Shown piece after piece: positions 46,633 through 55,182 of a stretch of 64,000 nucleotides of DNA. A model generated the notes under the pieces. It saw only the letters and a program-made list of their open reading frames with translations. It was not told the DNA's origin and made no database searches. Source of the DNA: FEN-1099 sp964511015 (GTDB lineage Bacteria > Lernaellota > Lernaellaia > Lernaellales > Lernaellaceae); contig CAZEDX010000013.1 of assembly GCA_964511015.1 (NCBI GenBank), positions 17,801 to 81,800 on the forward strand, written 5' to 3'. A program made the position numbers and the translations under genes. How positions within the stretch are numbered: position 1 is the first letter of the stretch; each line of letters begins with the position of its first letter.

Positions 46633-47939
46633 GACTTCCGCATTTAGGCCTGGTGGTTTCCGCTCACCCGAACGAAGTCGGTTTCGCCAAAGCCGCTGAG
46701 TTGCGATCCGCCGCGATGGCATGGATGAGCCGGAAGCCCTGGCGTATGACGGTGTTCGAGAAGGAATTGACCGACGTTCATCTGGCCGACGAAGCGGCGG
46801 CGCTGTTGCGACAGGCCGAGATCGACGGTCTTGTCTTTATGATGGCGACCTGGAGCGATGATTCGCCGGCCGTACGCTTGGCACTCAAACTTGACGTACC
46901 CTGCCTGACCTGGGCGATACGCGGAATCGAAACCGGTTCACTTTGCGGAACGCAACAACTTGGCATGGTCCTCGGCGAACTGGGTGTGCCTTTCGTATTT
47001 CATCTGGGAGACATTGATGACCCGTCGTCGGCGGGAGCCTTGGCCGATTTTGCCGCAACATGCGCAACCAGCCGTGACCTGCATGAACTGCGTGTGGGCG
47101 AACTCGGACACCGCACGGCGGGCATGACCGAAATCGCTCTCGACGAAATGGGATTGCGCCGGGCCTTGGGCGTTGAGGTGGTACCGCTGTCGATGTGGCG
47201 TTTTGTGCAGGGGATCAAGCAGGTCGACGACACCGAGGCTCGCGCCACCTGGGAGATGTTGCGCAGCGAAGCTGCGAGGATAGATTGCACAGAAGCAGAT
47301 GGGTTGCGCGCAGCGGCTTTTCTACTGTCATTACGCAAGCTGATTGTGACCCACAAGCTCGGCGGCGTGGCGGTTGATTGTTACCCGGACTTGATGGGCC
47401 GTTTCTGTCTAGCCGCGTCTGTTTTGGCGGGTGAGGGTGTCGTTATCGGGTGCGAAGGAGACGTGAACGGAACCGTTGCTCAGTGGATTCTGCAACAACT
47501 GACCGGCCAACCGGTACACAACACCGATCTGCTCGATTTCGATCCGCGTACCAACATCGCACTGTTGTCCCATTGCGGCAACGGACATATGAGCCTGTCC
47601 ACCGGATCCCGACATGTACACTTTGCGCCGGCTCGTCTGGCCAATGATGGCTTATGTGTTCTTTTCCCGGGACGCACAGGCCCCGTGACCATGGTCAATC
47701 TGGTTGGCAATGCGGCCAGCTATCGACTGGCGGTGATTGAGGCCGAAGCGGTGCCGGCAGAAATGGCATTTCCTGGGAACCCGGTCCGAGTGGCATTGCC
47801 GCACCACGAGAACAATTTTTTGTGTTTTGTTTCGGAACATGCGCTAGGACATCACTGGATGATCGGTTATGGTCACGTTGCAACTCGTGTGCGTCTGTTG
47901 AGCCGCTTCGTTGGTATGCGCCTCTTGGAGATGACATGA
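46629..47939 (+). CDS. L-fucose/L-arabinose isomerase-like protein
   Basis: 436 residues starting MRLPHLGLVVSAHPNEVGFA; ATG overlaps the mrfB stop. It has the three-layer FucI/AraA pattern: IDGLVFMMATWSDDSPAVRLAL, LTWAIRGIETGSLCGTQQLGMVLGELG, then AVDCYPDLMGRFCLAASVLAGEGVVIGCEGDVNG and FDPRTNIALLSHCGNGHMSLS. Glu in CEGDVNG and His in LLSHCGNGHM occupy positions where the family binds Mn2+. Substrate unknown. Coupled to the mrfA-mrfB genes by the 4-base overlap and to the ceramidase-like gene after it, so it is part of the same operon although the functions seem unrelated. Confidence 0.75.
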   Translation: MRLPHLGLVVSAHPNEVGFAKAAELRSAAMAWMSRKPWRMTVFEKELTDVHLADEAAALLRQAEIDGLVFMMATWSDDSPAVRLALKLDVPCLTWAIRGIETGSLCGTQQLGMVLGELGVPFVFHLGDIDDPSSAGALADFAATCATSRDLHELRVGELGHRTAGMTEIALDEMGLRRALGVEVVPLSMWRFVQGIKQVDDTEARATWEMLRSEAARIDCTEADGLRAAAFLLSLRKLIVTHKLGGVAVDCYPDLMGRFCLAASVLAGEGVVIGCEGDVNGTVAQWILQQLTGQPVHNTDLLDFDPRTNIALLSHCGNGHMSLSTGSRHVHFAPARLANDGLCVLFPGRTGPVTMVNLVGNAASYRLAVIEAEAVPAEMAFPGNPVRVALPHHENNFLCFVSEHALGHHWMIGYGHVATRVRLLSRFVGMRLLEMT

Positions 47940-49147
47940 ATCATTTGTTGGCCGGCGCGACCAAGATGGAGATCACACCGCAACAGGCGGGCTTGCGGAT
48001 GGGCGGTCATGGTGTGAATCGACGAGTGACCGGCATTCGCGATCCGCTTTGGGCGCGGGCCTTGGCATTATCCGACGGCGGATCACCACTGGTGATCGTT
48101 TCCCTTGATCTGGTGGGGCTCATGCACGGCTACGTGGAACGGATCCGCGATCGCCTGCCGCAACTCGATCGATCGCGAGTATGGGTTTGCTCCACGCACA
48201 CGCATGACAGCCCCGACACCATTGGCTTTTGGGGTCCTATGATCGCCGGCTTACCGTTGCGTTCTGGGCTCGACGACTCGTACATGGAATTTGTCGTCGA
48301 TACGTCGGCGGATGCGGCCCGGCGCGCGGTTCTGCTGATGCGCTCGGCGAACATGACCGTGGCCCAGATCGTCACGCCGTCGGTAGGCCTGTCGCGCAAT
48401 GTGCGCCACGAAGGGTTGAAGGACGACCAGATTCAGGTCATCCGTTTCACGAACTCCGACCGCGAAACAATCGCGATTATATATCATTATGCCTGTCATC
48501 CGGAGTTTTTTGGGCACTCGCACAAGCGGGTGAGCGCCGGCTGGCCGGGGGTCACCAACGAAGTTCTCGAGGATTTGCTCGGAGGAACGGCGGTGTTCGT
48601 GCAGAACTCCCTGGGGGGCATGGTCACCGGCGCGGTGTCTCGCGACGACGGTTCTTTCGACCCGATGGTCGGCTCGCCTTTCGCAAGTCGGTTGGGGCAT
48701 ATGGTTGCACGCTATATACAACAAGCTCTGGCCGATCACGGCCGCGCGGTCGATGTGCCGACGATTACGACCATACACGAAACTTTTCCGTACCTCATCA
48801 CCAACCGGCTATTTTTGCTGGCAGCAAGGTTGAACGTGTTTCCACGGTGGCTGTTGGCCGCTGACGGGCGGACAGTCTACACCGAGACCAACCTGGCGCG
48901 GATCGGGCCGGTCACGATGGCGACCGTGCCCGGTGAATCCTTACCTTCGGTTGGCTTCGCCATTAAAGATCTGCTGGGGAGTGAATACACCTGGGTGCTC
49001 AATCTGGCCAATGACGAACTGGGGTATTTGTTGCCGCACGAGTTCTGGGCCGATCCAAACTATCGATATGAGCAGTCGATGTCGCCCGGGCCGGAGATCG
49101 TGCCGCTGTTGCTGGAGAAGATCACCAGATTGCGGGACCAAGCATAA
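47936..49147 (+). CDS. Neutral/alkaline ceramidase N-terminal-domain-like protein
   Basis: 403 residues starting MNHLLAGATKMEITPQQAGL. Features shared with the neutral ceramidase N-terminal domain family: GATKMEITP...MGGHG, RDPLWARALALSDGGSPLVIVSLDLVG, VWVCSTHTHDSPDTIG (zinc His pair), IYHYACHPEFFG, FVQNSLGGMVTG and MATVPGESLPSVGFAIKDLLG. There is no signal peptide, so it may be cytoplasmic; many bacterial members have unknown substrates. The ATG overlaps the isomerase-like stop, and the 3' end overlaps a convergent lipoprotein gene by 26 bases. Confidence 0.8.
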   Translation: MNHLLAGATKMEITPQQAGLRMGGHGVNRRVTGIRDPLWARALALSDGGSPLVIVSLDLVGLMHGYVERIRDRLPQLDRSRVWVCSTHTHDSPDTIGFWGPMIAGLPLRSGLDDSYMEFVVDTSADAARRAVLLMRSANMTVAQIVTPSVGLSRNVRHEGLKDDQIQVIRFTNSDRETIAIIYHYACHPEFFGHSHKRVSAGWPGVTNEVLEDLLGGTAVFVQNSLGGMVTGAVSRDDGSFDPMVGSPFASRLGHMVARYIQQALADHGRAVDVPTITTIHETFPYLITNRLFLLAARLNVFPRWLLAADGRTVYTETNLARIGPVTMATVPGESLPSVGFAIKDLLGSEYTWVLNLANDELGYLLPHEFWADPNYRYEQSMSPGPEIVPLLLEKITRLRDQA

Positions 49148-50054
49148 AGCCTTGCCGAATTAGCTTTGCCCGTTTGCCGGCTTCGACTAGCGATAGCAGA
49201 CCTTTGCGTGTTTCGTCGGACACCGCCATCGAATCGCGGCAGGCCGCGGCGTTGGCACCATTCAACTTGATCTTGATCATTTGTGAGCGCGCCCACGCGG
49301 GGTCGGCAAGAAGTGTGTCGGCAATGCGACCAAGGAACGGATCGCGATCGCCAATGGATTGTAGGGGCAGATTGCAGAGCAGTTGTAAAAACCCAGCCAG
49401 CAGCTTCTTGTGCTGCAGCACGTAACTGCGGCGGACAAGCAAGAAAAGGTGCTCTTCGAGCGCGGCGTATTCACTGAGATTCGTCCGGGCGACAAGATCG
49501 GGTGAAAGCGGTTCGGGGATCACCAACAGGTTGCTGGCGGCAGTCAGGTACTGCGGTTTGATGTGCGGAGGTGGATCATTCAACCTGAGAGGCTTGCCGG
49601 CCACACGCCGCACGGTGTCGCCCCACAATTCCCAAACCAGATGGCCGTCACGCCCGGCGAAATTGATCCCCGCGGTCGGGATTGATCCTTTAGCGGCCAA
49701 AGCCACGAGGCGGCGGGTAGGGCCGAGGTCGCCATAGAGCCGCCAATCCGGGTTGGCGCCGAGCAACAACACAGCCTGGCTACCGGGAACCAGAGCCGCG
49801 TCGGCCGCGTTGGTTGCCACCGCCTGCTCGATTTCCTCAAACACCCGCGTTGCCCGCAGGTGCAGAAATACACCGTGGACCGACGCTTGGTCGGACTGCG
49901 TATTCACGACCTCCAATGCTGCCGTCAGAGCGCAATGGCGATCGGCAACCACATTAATCGTGAACGTGCGCGGCGTGCGATTGCAAGCCATTTCGAACAA
50001 CAAAGCCAGAAAGACCATAGCAGTGAAGCATGAGGTGCACATGCGTGTCATCAT
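49122..50054 (-). CDS. Putative periplasmic lipoprotein, substrate-binding-like
   Basis: 310 residues starting MMTRMCTSCFTAMVFLALLFEMAC, a lipoprotein-type signal with Cys24. The mature protein reads like a periplasmic binding fold (TFTINVVADRHCALTAALEVV, DAALVPGSQAVLLLGANPDW, RRLVALAAKGSIPTAGINFA, LLVIPEPLSPDLVARTNLSEYAALEEHLFLLVRRS), reminiscent of NMT1/TauA-like proteins but without clear motifs. No ABC transporter genes are adjacent. It converges on the ceramidase-like gene and is divergent from the flippase-like gene. Family uncertain. Confidence 0.6.
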   Translation of the reverse strand: MMTRMCTSCFTAMVFLALLFEMACNRTPRTFTINVVADRHCALTAALEVVNTQSDQASVHGVFLHLRATRVFEEIEQAVATNAADAALVPGSQAVLLLGANPDWRLYGDLGPTRRLVALAAKGSIPTAGINFAGRDGHLVWELWGDTVRRVAGKPLRLNDPPPHIKPQYLTAASNLLVIPEPLSPDLVARTNLSEYAALEEHLFLLVRRSYVLQHKKLLAGFLQLLCNLPLQSIGDRDPFLGRIADTLLADPAWARSQMIKIKLNGANAAACRDSMAVSDETRKGLLSLVEAGKRAKLIRQGFMLGPAIW

Positions 50055-50147
50055 GTGCGCGATCTTAGCAACGACTTTTGCCCCTCGCTAGTCGTTGTCT
50101 TTGCGTCGACACCTTGGGCGGAGTATGCTCATGGCAAAGGAGCAGTT

Positions 50148-51095
50148 GTGGCCGAACAGCGAACCGCGACCCGAAGTACCTCCAGCCTGATTGGTATTGT
50201 CGGCACGTTGTTGCTGTTGGGGTATCTCATACGGCGTTTCAATTGGGGAACGCTGCTCGGTGCTCTCAGCGGCGCCCGTGTTGGCCCACTCATGCTTGCC
50301 GTGGCTGTCTTATGCTTTAGCCACCTGCTCGGAGTGACTGACCGATGGCGTCGCATCCTCCGTTTGGTCGGCGTCTCCGTGAGCTTCCGAGAGGCGTGGA
50401 TCATGCGTATGGGTGGCGCACCGCTCAAATTCTTTTCGCCCCTACGCGTTGGCGAGTTTCTGCGACTACCATACCTCAGACGGCAACATGACCTTTCCAC
50501 CGACCGGGCGCTGGGCGCGATGGCTTTTGAAAAATTCACCTTTCTCACCGCTCTGTTGCCCGCACTATTGGCTCGTGCCTTGGTGGATAGGGAGCTGGCA
50601 TCGCTGGCAATTGTGCTGGCGGCAGTAATTGGCGAAGCTGTAGCTGTTGCCCCATGGGGCCAGCAGTTGGTGCAGCGTGCGGCCACCTTGTTCGGCACAC
50701 GCGCGCGGGAATGGAGCGGTGGATTGCTAGCGGCGTTCGCTTGCGCCGGTGGACGAGGGTTACTATGCCAAACACTTTACGCGGTGGGCATCATGGCTGC
50801 CGAAGCAGTGGTCCTCGCGTTGTGTTTACGCGCGGTAGGGGTCGACATCGAATTCGCGCGTTGGTGGACCATGCTCCCGGGAGTATTGCTCGCGGGCCTG
50901 GTGCCGGTCACCTTCGCCGGACTGGGCGCACGTGAGGTGACGTTGGTGGTCTTGTTTCCCCGAGAAAACCCGGAAGCACTGGTGGCCGGCGGTATTTTGT
51001 TTTTCATTTTGGCGCGGCTGGCAATTGCGGTAGCCGGCCTACCATGGATGTCCGAGTATTTGCAACGAATGGTCGAGTCGAAAGCGAAAACCTAG
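50148..51095 (+). CDS. LPG-synthase-TM/UPF0104-like membrane protein
   Basis: 315 residues. GTG at 50148 follows AAAGGAG by five bases; farther in-frame codons to 50055 overlap the divergent gene's start. Eight or so transmembrane helices include the family pattern RFNWGTLLGALSGARVGPLMLAV, FSHLLGVTDRWRRIL, FREAWIMRMGGAPLKFFSPLRVGEFLRLPYL and AGLVPVTFAGLGAREVTLVVLFP. This is the flippase-type membrane domain of MprF-like proteins without the aminoacyl-transferase part. It probably moves or handles lipids or polyprenyl carriers. It converges on the geranylgeranyl-reductase gene with a 4-base overlap. Confidence 0.75.
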   Translation: MAEQRTATRSTSSLIGIVGTLLLLGYLIRRFNWGTLLGALSGARVGPLMLAVAVLCFSHLLGVTDRWRRILRLVGVSVSFREAWIMRMGGAPLKFFSPLRVGEFLRLPYLRRQHDLSTDRALGAMAFEKFTFLTALLPALLARALVDRELASLAIVLAAVIGEAVAVAPWGQQLVQRAATLFGTRAREWSGGLLAAFACAGGRGLLCQTLYAVGIMAAEAVVLALCLRAVGVDIEFARWWTMLPGVLLAGLVPVTFAGLGAREVTLVVLFPRENPEALVAGGILFFILARLAIAVAGLPWMSEYLQRMVESKAKT

Positions 51096-52201
51096 AGACG
51101 GCGTAGCGCGAAATCCCCGATGTCGGAATAGACCTTGAAGATCTTGCCGAGAATCGGTTTGCCTGTCCGCTCTAGATGCCTCTGGCTATAGGTCACCATT
51201 CCATGGAAAACGCGCAGTCCCTGATAGAACGGGGTGAGTTTCATGCGAAACGTGTAGCGCGAGAGAAACGCGCAATCGCAGCGATTGGCCTGAAGAGCTT
51301 CACCGGCGACGCGGGCCGCCATTTGCGCGCTGACCATGCCCAGGTAGATGCCGCCACCGGTGAGCGGATTGACGAACCCGCCGGCATCTCCGACAACCAT
51401 CACGCCGTCACCGTGGAGTTGCTCGGCCACGTAGGTTGGGATCAACCCGGACGATTTGCGCACCACCGGCAGGTCGCGCAGTTCCGGCCGACTTTCGATG
51501 AAGGATTGCAGCATCTCGCCGATACGACCGCCCAATTGTTTCACCGGACCGCCCATACCTACGTTGAGCGTGTCATTGGTCGGGAAGACCCAATAGTAGC
51601 CGTAGGGCAGTTCGTGCTCGCGGAATAGGAACTCGAAGGCGTCGAGCGGGTTACCCGGCCAGCCAAGTTCGTAGGCCACTCCGACGGCCGTGTCGCGTCG
51701 GCTATCGACACCGATGCGGCAGATCGGCCAAGCCATGGTGCGGGCGCCATCGGCGAAAATCACGATTTTTGCCGTGAGGTGATAAAGCTCGCCGGATGCG
51801 CGATCCTGCACCTTGAGTCGCTTATGGAACGGGTCGTAGTCGACCACCTTTTGGAAAAGCTTCAATTTGGCTCCGGCTTGCGCGGCGCGTTCGGCGAGAA
51901 ACACATCGAATTCGGTCCGTTTGACACTCACGTAGATCGGGTCGGCGGCTTGATAGGTCTTTTGCGTCCAACCCAAATCGAGCTTGACCTTGCGCACACG
52001 CTTGTGCAGCAGGTGTTCCGGCAGATCGAACTTCTTGATCAAAAAATGACCGAGTCCGCCGCCGCAGGAATTGAGTTCGCCGGCTACGCGGTAACGTTCC
52101 AACAACAGCACGTCATAGCCGGCTTTGGCGATTTCATATGCGGCCGTACTGCCGCAGGGACCGGCACCGATCACTATTACATCATGATGCGCTTTGCTCA
52201 T
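51092..52201 (-). CDS. Geranylgeranyl reductase family flavoprotein
   Basis: 369 residues starting MSKAHHDVIVIGAGPCGSTA, with GAGGT before the ATG. N-terminal FAD Rossmann motif GAGPCGSTAAYEIAKAG and LLERYRVAG; LNSCGGGLG; central VSVKRTEFDVFLAERAAQAGAKL; the second FAD contact VMVVGDAGGFVNPLTGGGIYLGM; and PYGYYWVFPTNDTLNVGMGG. Family members saturate isoprenoid chains (archaeal ether lipids, chlorophyll, menaquinone). Immediately upstream on the same strand is a UbiA prenyltransferase, so the pair may make or modify a prenylated lipid. Confidence 0.88.
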   Translation of the reverse strand: MSKAHHDVIVIGAGPCGSTAAYEIAKAGYDVLLLERYRVAGELNSCGGGLGHFLIKKFDLPEHLLHKRVRKVKLDLGWTQKTYQAADPIYVSVKRTEFDVFLAERAAQAGAKLKLFQKVVDYDPFHKRLKVQDRASGELYHLTAKIVIFADGARTMAWPICRIGVDSRRDTAVGVAYELGWPGNPLDAFEFLFREHELPYGYYWVFPTNDTLNVGMGGPVKQLGGRIGEMLQSFIESRPELRDLPVVRKSSGLIPTYVAEQLHGDGVMVVGDAGGFVNPLTGGGIYLGMVSAQMAARVAGEALQANRCDCAFLSRYTFRMKLTPFYQGLRVFHGMVTYSQRHLERTGKPILGKIFKVYSDIGDFALRRL

Positions 52202-52211
52202 CACCACAACC

Positions 52212-53087
52212 TCATCGCGGAAGAGTCCAGAATTGGGTGAGCACCAACACCAGGCCGGCCAGCAGGAACAAAGCACGATAGATCATCTGATAGGTGCGGT
52301 CATAGCCGCGCCATCCGCCGGTCGTCGCGCGCCGGTGCAACACATAATGGAAAGGGTAGATCGCTAGATACGGCAAGGCTAGGCGCCACGGTAATACGGC
52401 GGCGACGGCCAGAACCAATAAGTACACAAAGGCAAAGGTAAAGACCCCGAAGGCAATAGAGAACATGCGTTCCGGACCAAAAACGACCGCGTTGGTCAGC
52501 AGACCGGCTGCACGGTCGGGATCGTGGTCCTTGACTTCGTGGTTGAGGTGACCGGCAGAAAACACCAATGAAAAGTAGACGGCAATCAGAATGGCGCCAC
52601 AACCGGTTGGTTGGACGGCGGCGTAACCGAGCAAAACCTGCAGAACGCCACCGATAAAATGCAGCGTGGTGCCAAATACCGGCCACGCCTTGGCATAGAT
52701 GCGAGGGTGCGAATACAGCGTCCAGTTCGCAATGATTAAGAGCCACGGCAGGAGACAATAGGGGAACCAAAAAAAGTACAAAAGCCCGGAAACGAACGCG
52801 CCGCCTTGGGCGAGCCATTTGAGTTCGGCCGGTGTCACTTCGCCAGTTACCGCCGGATTCTCATTCAGGCGGTAGTTCAGACGGTCGTGTTCGATCCCGC
52901 CGAAGCTATTGAGGCAGTAGACGTACATGACCAGAGGGTAGGTGGCGATGAAGAACTTGATCACTAACCAGCCGACACCTTGCCACGCTGGCAGAGCAAT
53001 CATCGTGCCGATGAGCGGGAACCCGATCATCAGGCTCGATTCAATCGGGCGGGTGGCTAAAAAGTACTTCCACAACTTGGCGATCAT
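52212..53087 (-). CDS. UbiA-family prenyltransferase with altered first Asp motif
   Basis: 291-residue polytopic protein (MIAKLWKYFLATRPIESSLM...). The canonical first motif N-D-x-x-D-x-x-x-D here is NSFGGIEHD, keeping N and the last D but losing the two middle Asp. The second Asp-rich motif, EVKDHDPDRAAGLLTNAVVFG, is good. The family joins a prenyl diphosphate to an aromatic or glycerol-phosphate acceptor in the membrane. The start overlaps the stop of the GT39-like gene by four bases and the reductase follows after 10, so all three may be one operon. Confidence 0.85.
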   Translation of the reverse strand: MIAKLWKYFLATRPIESSLMIGFPLIGTMIALPAWQGVGWLVIKFFIATYPLVMYVYCLNSFGGIEHDRLNYRLNENPAVTGEVTPAELKWLAQGGAFVSGLLYFFWFPYCLLPWLLIIANWTLYSHPRIYAKAWPVFGTTLHFIGGVLQVLLGYAAVQPTGCGAILIAVYFSLVFSAGHLNHEVKDHDPDRAAGLLTNAVVFGPERMFSIAFGVFTFAFVYLLVLAVAAVLPWRLALPYLAIYPFHYVLHRRATTGGWRGYDRTYQMIYRALFLLAGLVLVLTQFWTLPR

Positions 53088-55042
53088 CGCGAATCCGGCA
53101 AATTGTCTGTCAGTTTGTCGATTGCATAGTCAGCCAATCGCACAACCTCGGGGATGCCTTGGGCATTCCAAGTGATGACCCAAGCCGGGACACCTGGGTG
53201 GTATTTGTCGACAAATTTCTGGTTCGCTTCCCGGCCGTAGTTGGTATAGAAAAGCCGCTTATCACCCAACAACCGGCTGGTCGGTGGTCGACCCACCACC
53301 CAGCTATCCTGGAAATTGTAGTCTTTCGTGCCCTTCAAATAGTAGTTGGTGAAAATCACCGCGTGTGCCGGCACGTCATAACGCTTGAGCACACGATCTA
53401 GTTCGCCGACGTGCGTCACGGTTATACCCAACGCTCGGGCGTGGGTTTGGTGGAAGGTGGCAAACGCAATCAGGCAGGAGAAAACGACAAACAAAGCGAC
53501 CCGGCGACGGGCAGCGGCGCGGGGCATCCAACTCAGTAACATGCGGGGAGCTGCTTCGATACCGCTGATGGTCAAGACCAAGAGGGCAGCAAGAAGCTCA
53601 TAATACAGAACCGGACCGGTATCAGCGACGCCGGGCCAGAAGTAGAAGAAATACATCACAAAGGTGAAGACGACAGTAGACAAGGCGATCCATTCGATCG
53701 GCCTTTTGTCTTTACGCATGGCCCAGGCGAAAACGAAAATCAGACTGACCGGCCAACCAAAAAGCCACCAATTCAAGCGCAATAAGTTGTTGAAAGCATT
53801 GTGTACGCCCTGTCCGGGAGTGTGTACCAGATGCCAGGCACCTTTGCCGAAACCGAAAGGGTGGCGGAACGGCGTGCGTCCTTCACCCCAGGCGGCGTGA
53901 TAGTTCGTCTTGAAGATATTGCCGTTGACAAGGTAGTTCAGAAGGAAGGAAGTGCATACTGCACCAAGCACCGTCGCTCCCAGAATCAGGATCTTCGGCC
54001 ATTGTTTCCGGTAGTTGCGGAAAAGGGCCGCGGCGAGAGCCAAGCCGACGGGGCCGCCGGCCAGGAGCGCCGTGGCCGAGCGGACCTGGAAGGCTACGAA
54101 AAAGCAGAGACCGGCCGCCAACGAAGGCCACACGGCGTCCTCGCGCCAGGTGCGATAGGAAAAGTAGAAAAACCAAACGAGGAAACAGAGTTCCGTCGAG
54201 TGGCTGAGCAATGTGGCCGAGGTGGCCAGGAACATCGGGCTGAAAGCGGTCAACAGCGCCGCAATGAATGCGAATCTTTCTCCATAGATCTGCCGGATCA
54301 GCAAGAATACGCCAATGACAGTCAGCAGCGCCCAACAGACGCTGGTCAGGCGGGGCCAACCAATCAGATAGCCCACTAGAAGGGTAAAGCTTTGTCCCAG
54401 TGGATACTGACCGAAGATCTTGCCATTATTAACAAGGAAAATGTTATCTTCGAACAATCGATCCGGCAGTTCTCCATCATTTGGCAGGCTAGGTAGCGTC
54501 AAATGTCCGTTGGCGAAGATGCGCGTTTGAAACAGGTAAACGTTTTCGTCATCAGTCAGCGGGGTGTCTTTTAGTACGAACAGGGCGAACATGACGACCA
54601 TCGCGCCGCAGACCAGCACCAACGCTGGAACCAACCAACGCAAACGATTCGGAGAAAAGACCCAGCGAGTGGTTGCCTCGAGCGGGCCGGCTAGATTTCG
54701 TTCGAACGCGATGATCAGGAAAATCGTCGCCGGTAACATGGCCAATAGGCCGAGTCCAAAGAGCTTTTCGGTTTTCGACAACAACAACGCGTAGTTGACG
54801 CCGGTTGGACTCCAGCCGTATTGGGAAAGGTTTTCGAAGCCGCCGCTGAGGACCGAGAGCAGGCCAAAACCGACGCCGATCAGCACGATCCACTGTCCCC
54901 AGAACCAGACACTAAAGTGCTGTGGTGGCTCTTTCTCGAAATCCTTGAAATCGAATGTTTCGTCGACAAAAAAGGGAGCGGGCGGTGTCACCGGGCCGAT
55001 TGCCTCGGGTTCCTGTTGTATGTCCTTCTTCTCATCGGCCAT
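53084..55042 (-). CDS. GT39-like polytopic membrane glycosyltransferase
   Basis: 652 residues. A soluble Pro/acidic N-terminus (MADEKKDIQQEPEAIGPVTP) precedes about 12-13 helices. The first big periplasmic loop has TPLTDDENVYLFQTRIFANGHL, an acidic D-D-E motif expected for GT-C catalysis, followed by FLVNNGKIFGQYPLGQSFTLLVGYLIG. The C-terminal ~110 residues are soluble and lumenal (RVLKRYDVPAHAVIFTNYYLKG). Donor is probably a polyprenyl-phosphate sugar and the acceptor unknown. It is divergent from the GT4/coiled-coil gene across 140 bases. Confidence 0.8.
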   Translation of the reverse strand: MADEKKDIQQEPEAIGPVTPPAPFFVDETFDFKDFEKEPPQHFSVWFWGQWIVLIGVGFGLLSVLSGGFENLSQYGWSPTGVNYALLLSKTEKLFGLGLLAMLPATIFLIIAFERNLAGPLEATTRWVFSPNRLRWLVPALVLVCGAMVVMFALFVLKDTPLTDDENVYLFQTRIFANGHLTLPSLPNDGELPDRLFEDNIFLVNNGKIFGQYPLGQSFTLLVGYLIGWPRLTSVCWALLTVIGVFLLIRQIYGERFAFIAALLTAFSPMFLATSATLLSHSTELCFLVWFFYFSYRTWREDAVWPSLAAGLCFFVAFQVRSATALLAGGPVGLALAAALFRNYRKQWPKILILGATVLGAVCTSFLLNYLVNGNIFKTNYHAAWGEGRTPFRHPFGFGKGAWHLVHTPGQGVHNAFNNLLRLNWWLFGWPVSLIFVFAWAMRKDKRPIEWIALSTVVFTFVMYFFYFWPGVADTGPVLYYELLAALLVLTISGIEAAPRMLLSWMPRAAARRRVALFVVFSCLIAFATFHQTHARALGITVTHVGELDRVLKRYDVPAHAVIFTNYYLKGTKDYNFQDSWVVGRPPTSRLLGDKRLFYTNYGREANQKFVDKYHPGVPAWVITWNAQGIPEVVRLADYAIDKLTDNLPDSR

Positions 55043-55182
55043 TTGCCAGCGCCTTCCGGAAAAAAACGTCTCACCATAGACGAACAGACGTTTCCGGTCA
55101 ACGAGTGGCTGGCGGAAATTCCCCTTAGTCGGTACGACTACTTCTTTACCGCAACACGCGATTCGCGTAAGATCGACCGGCC

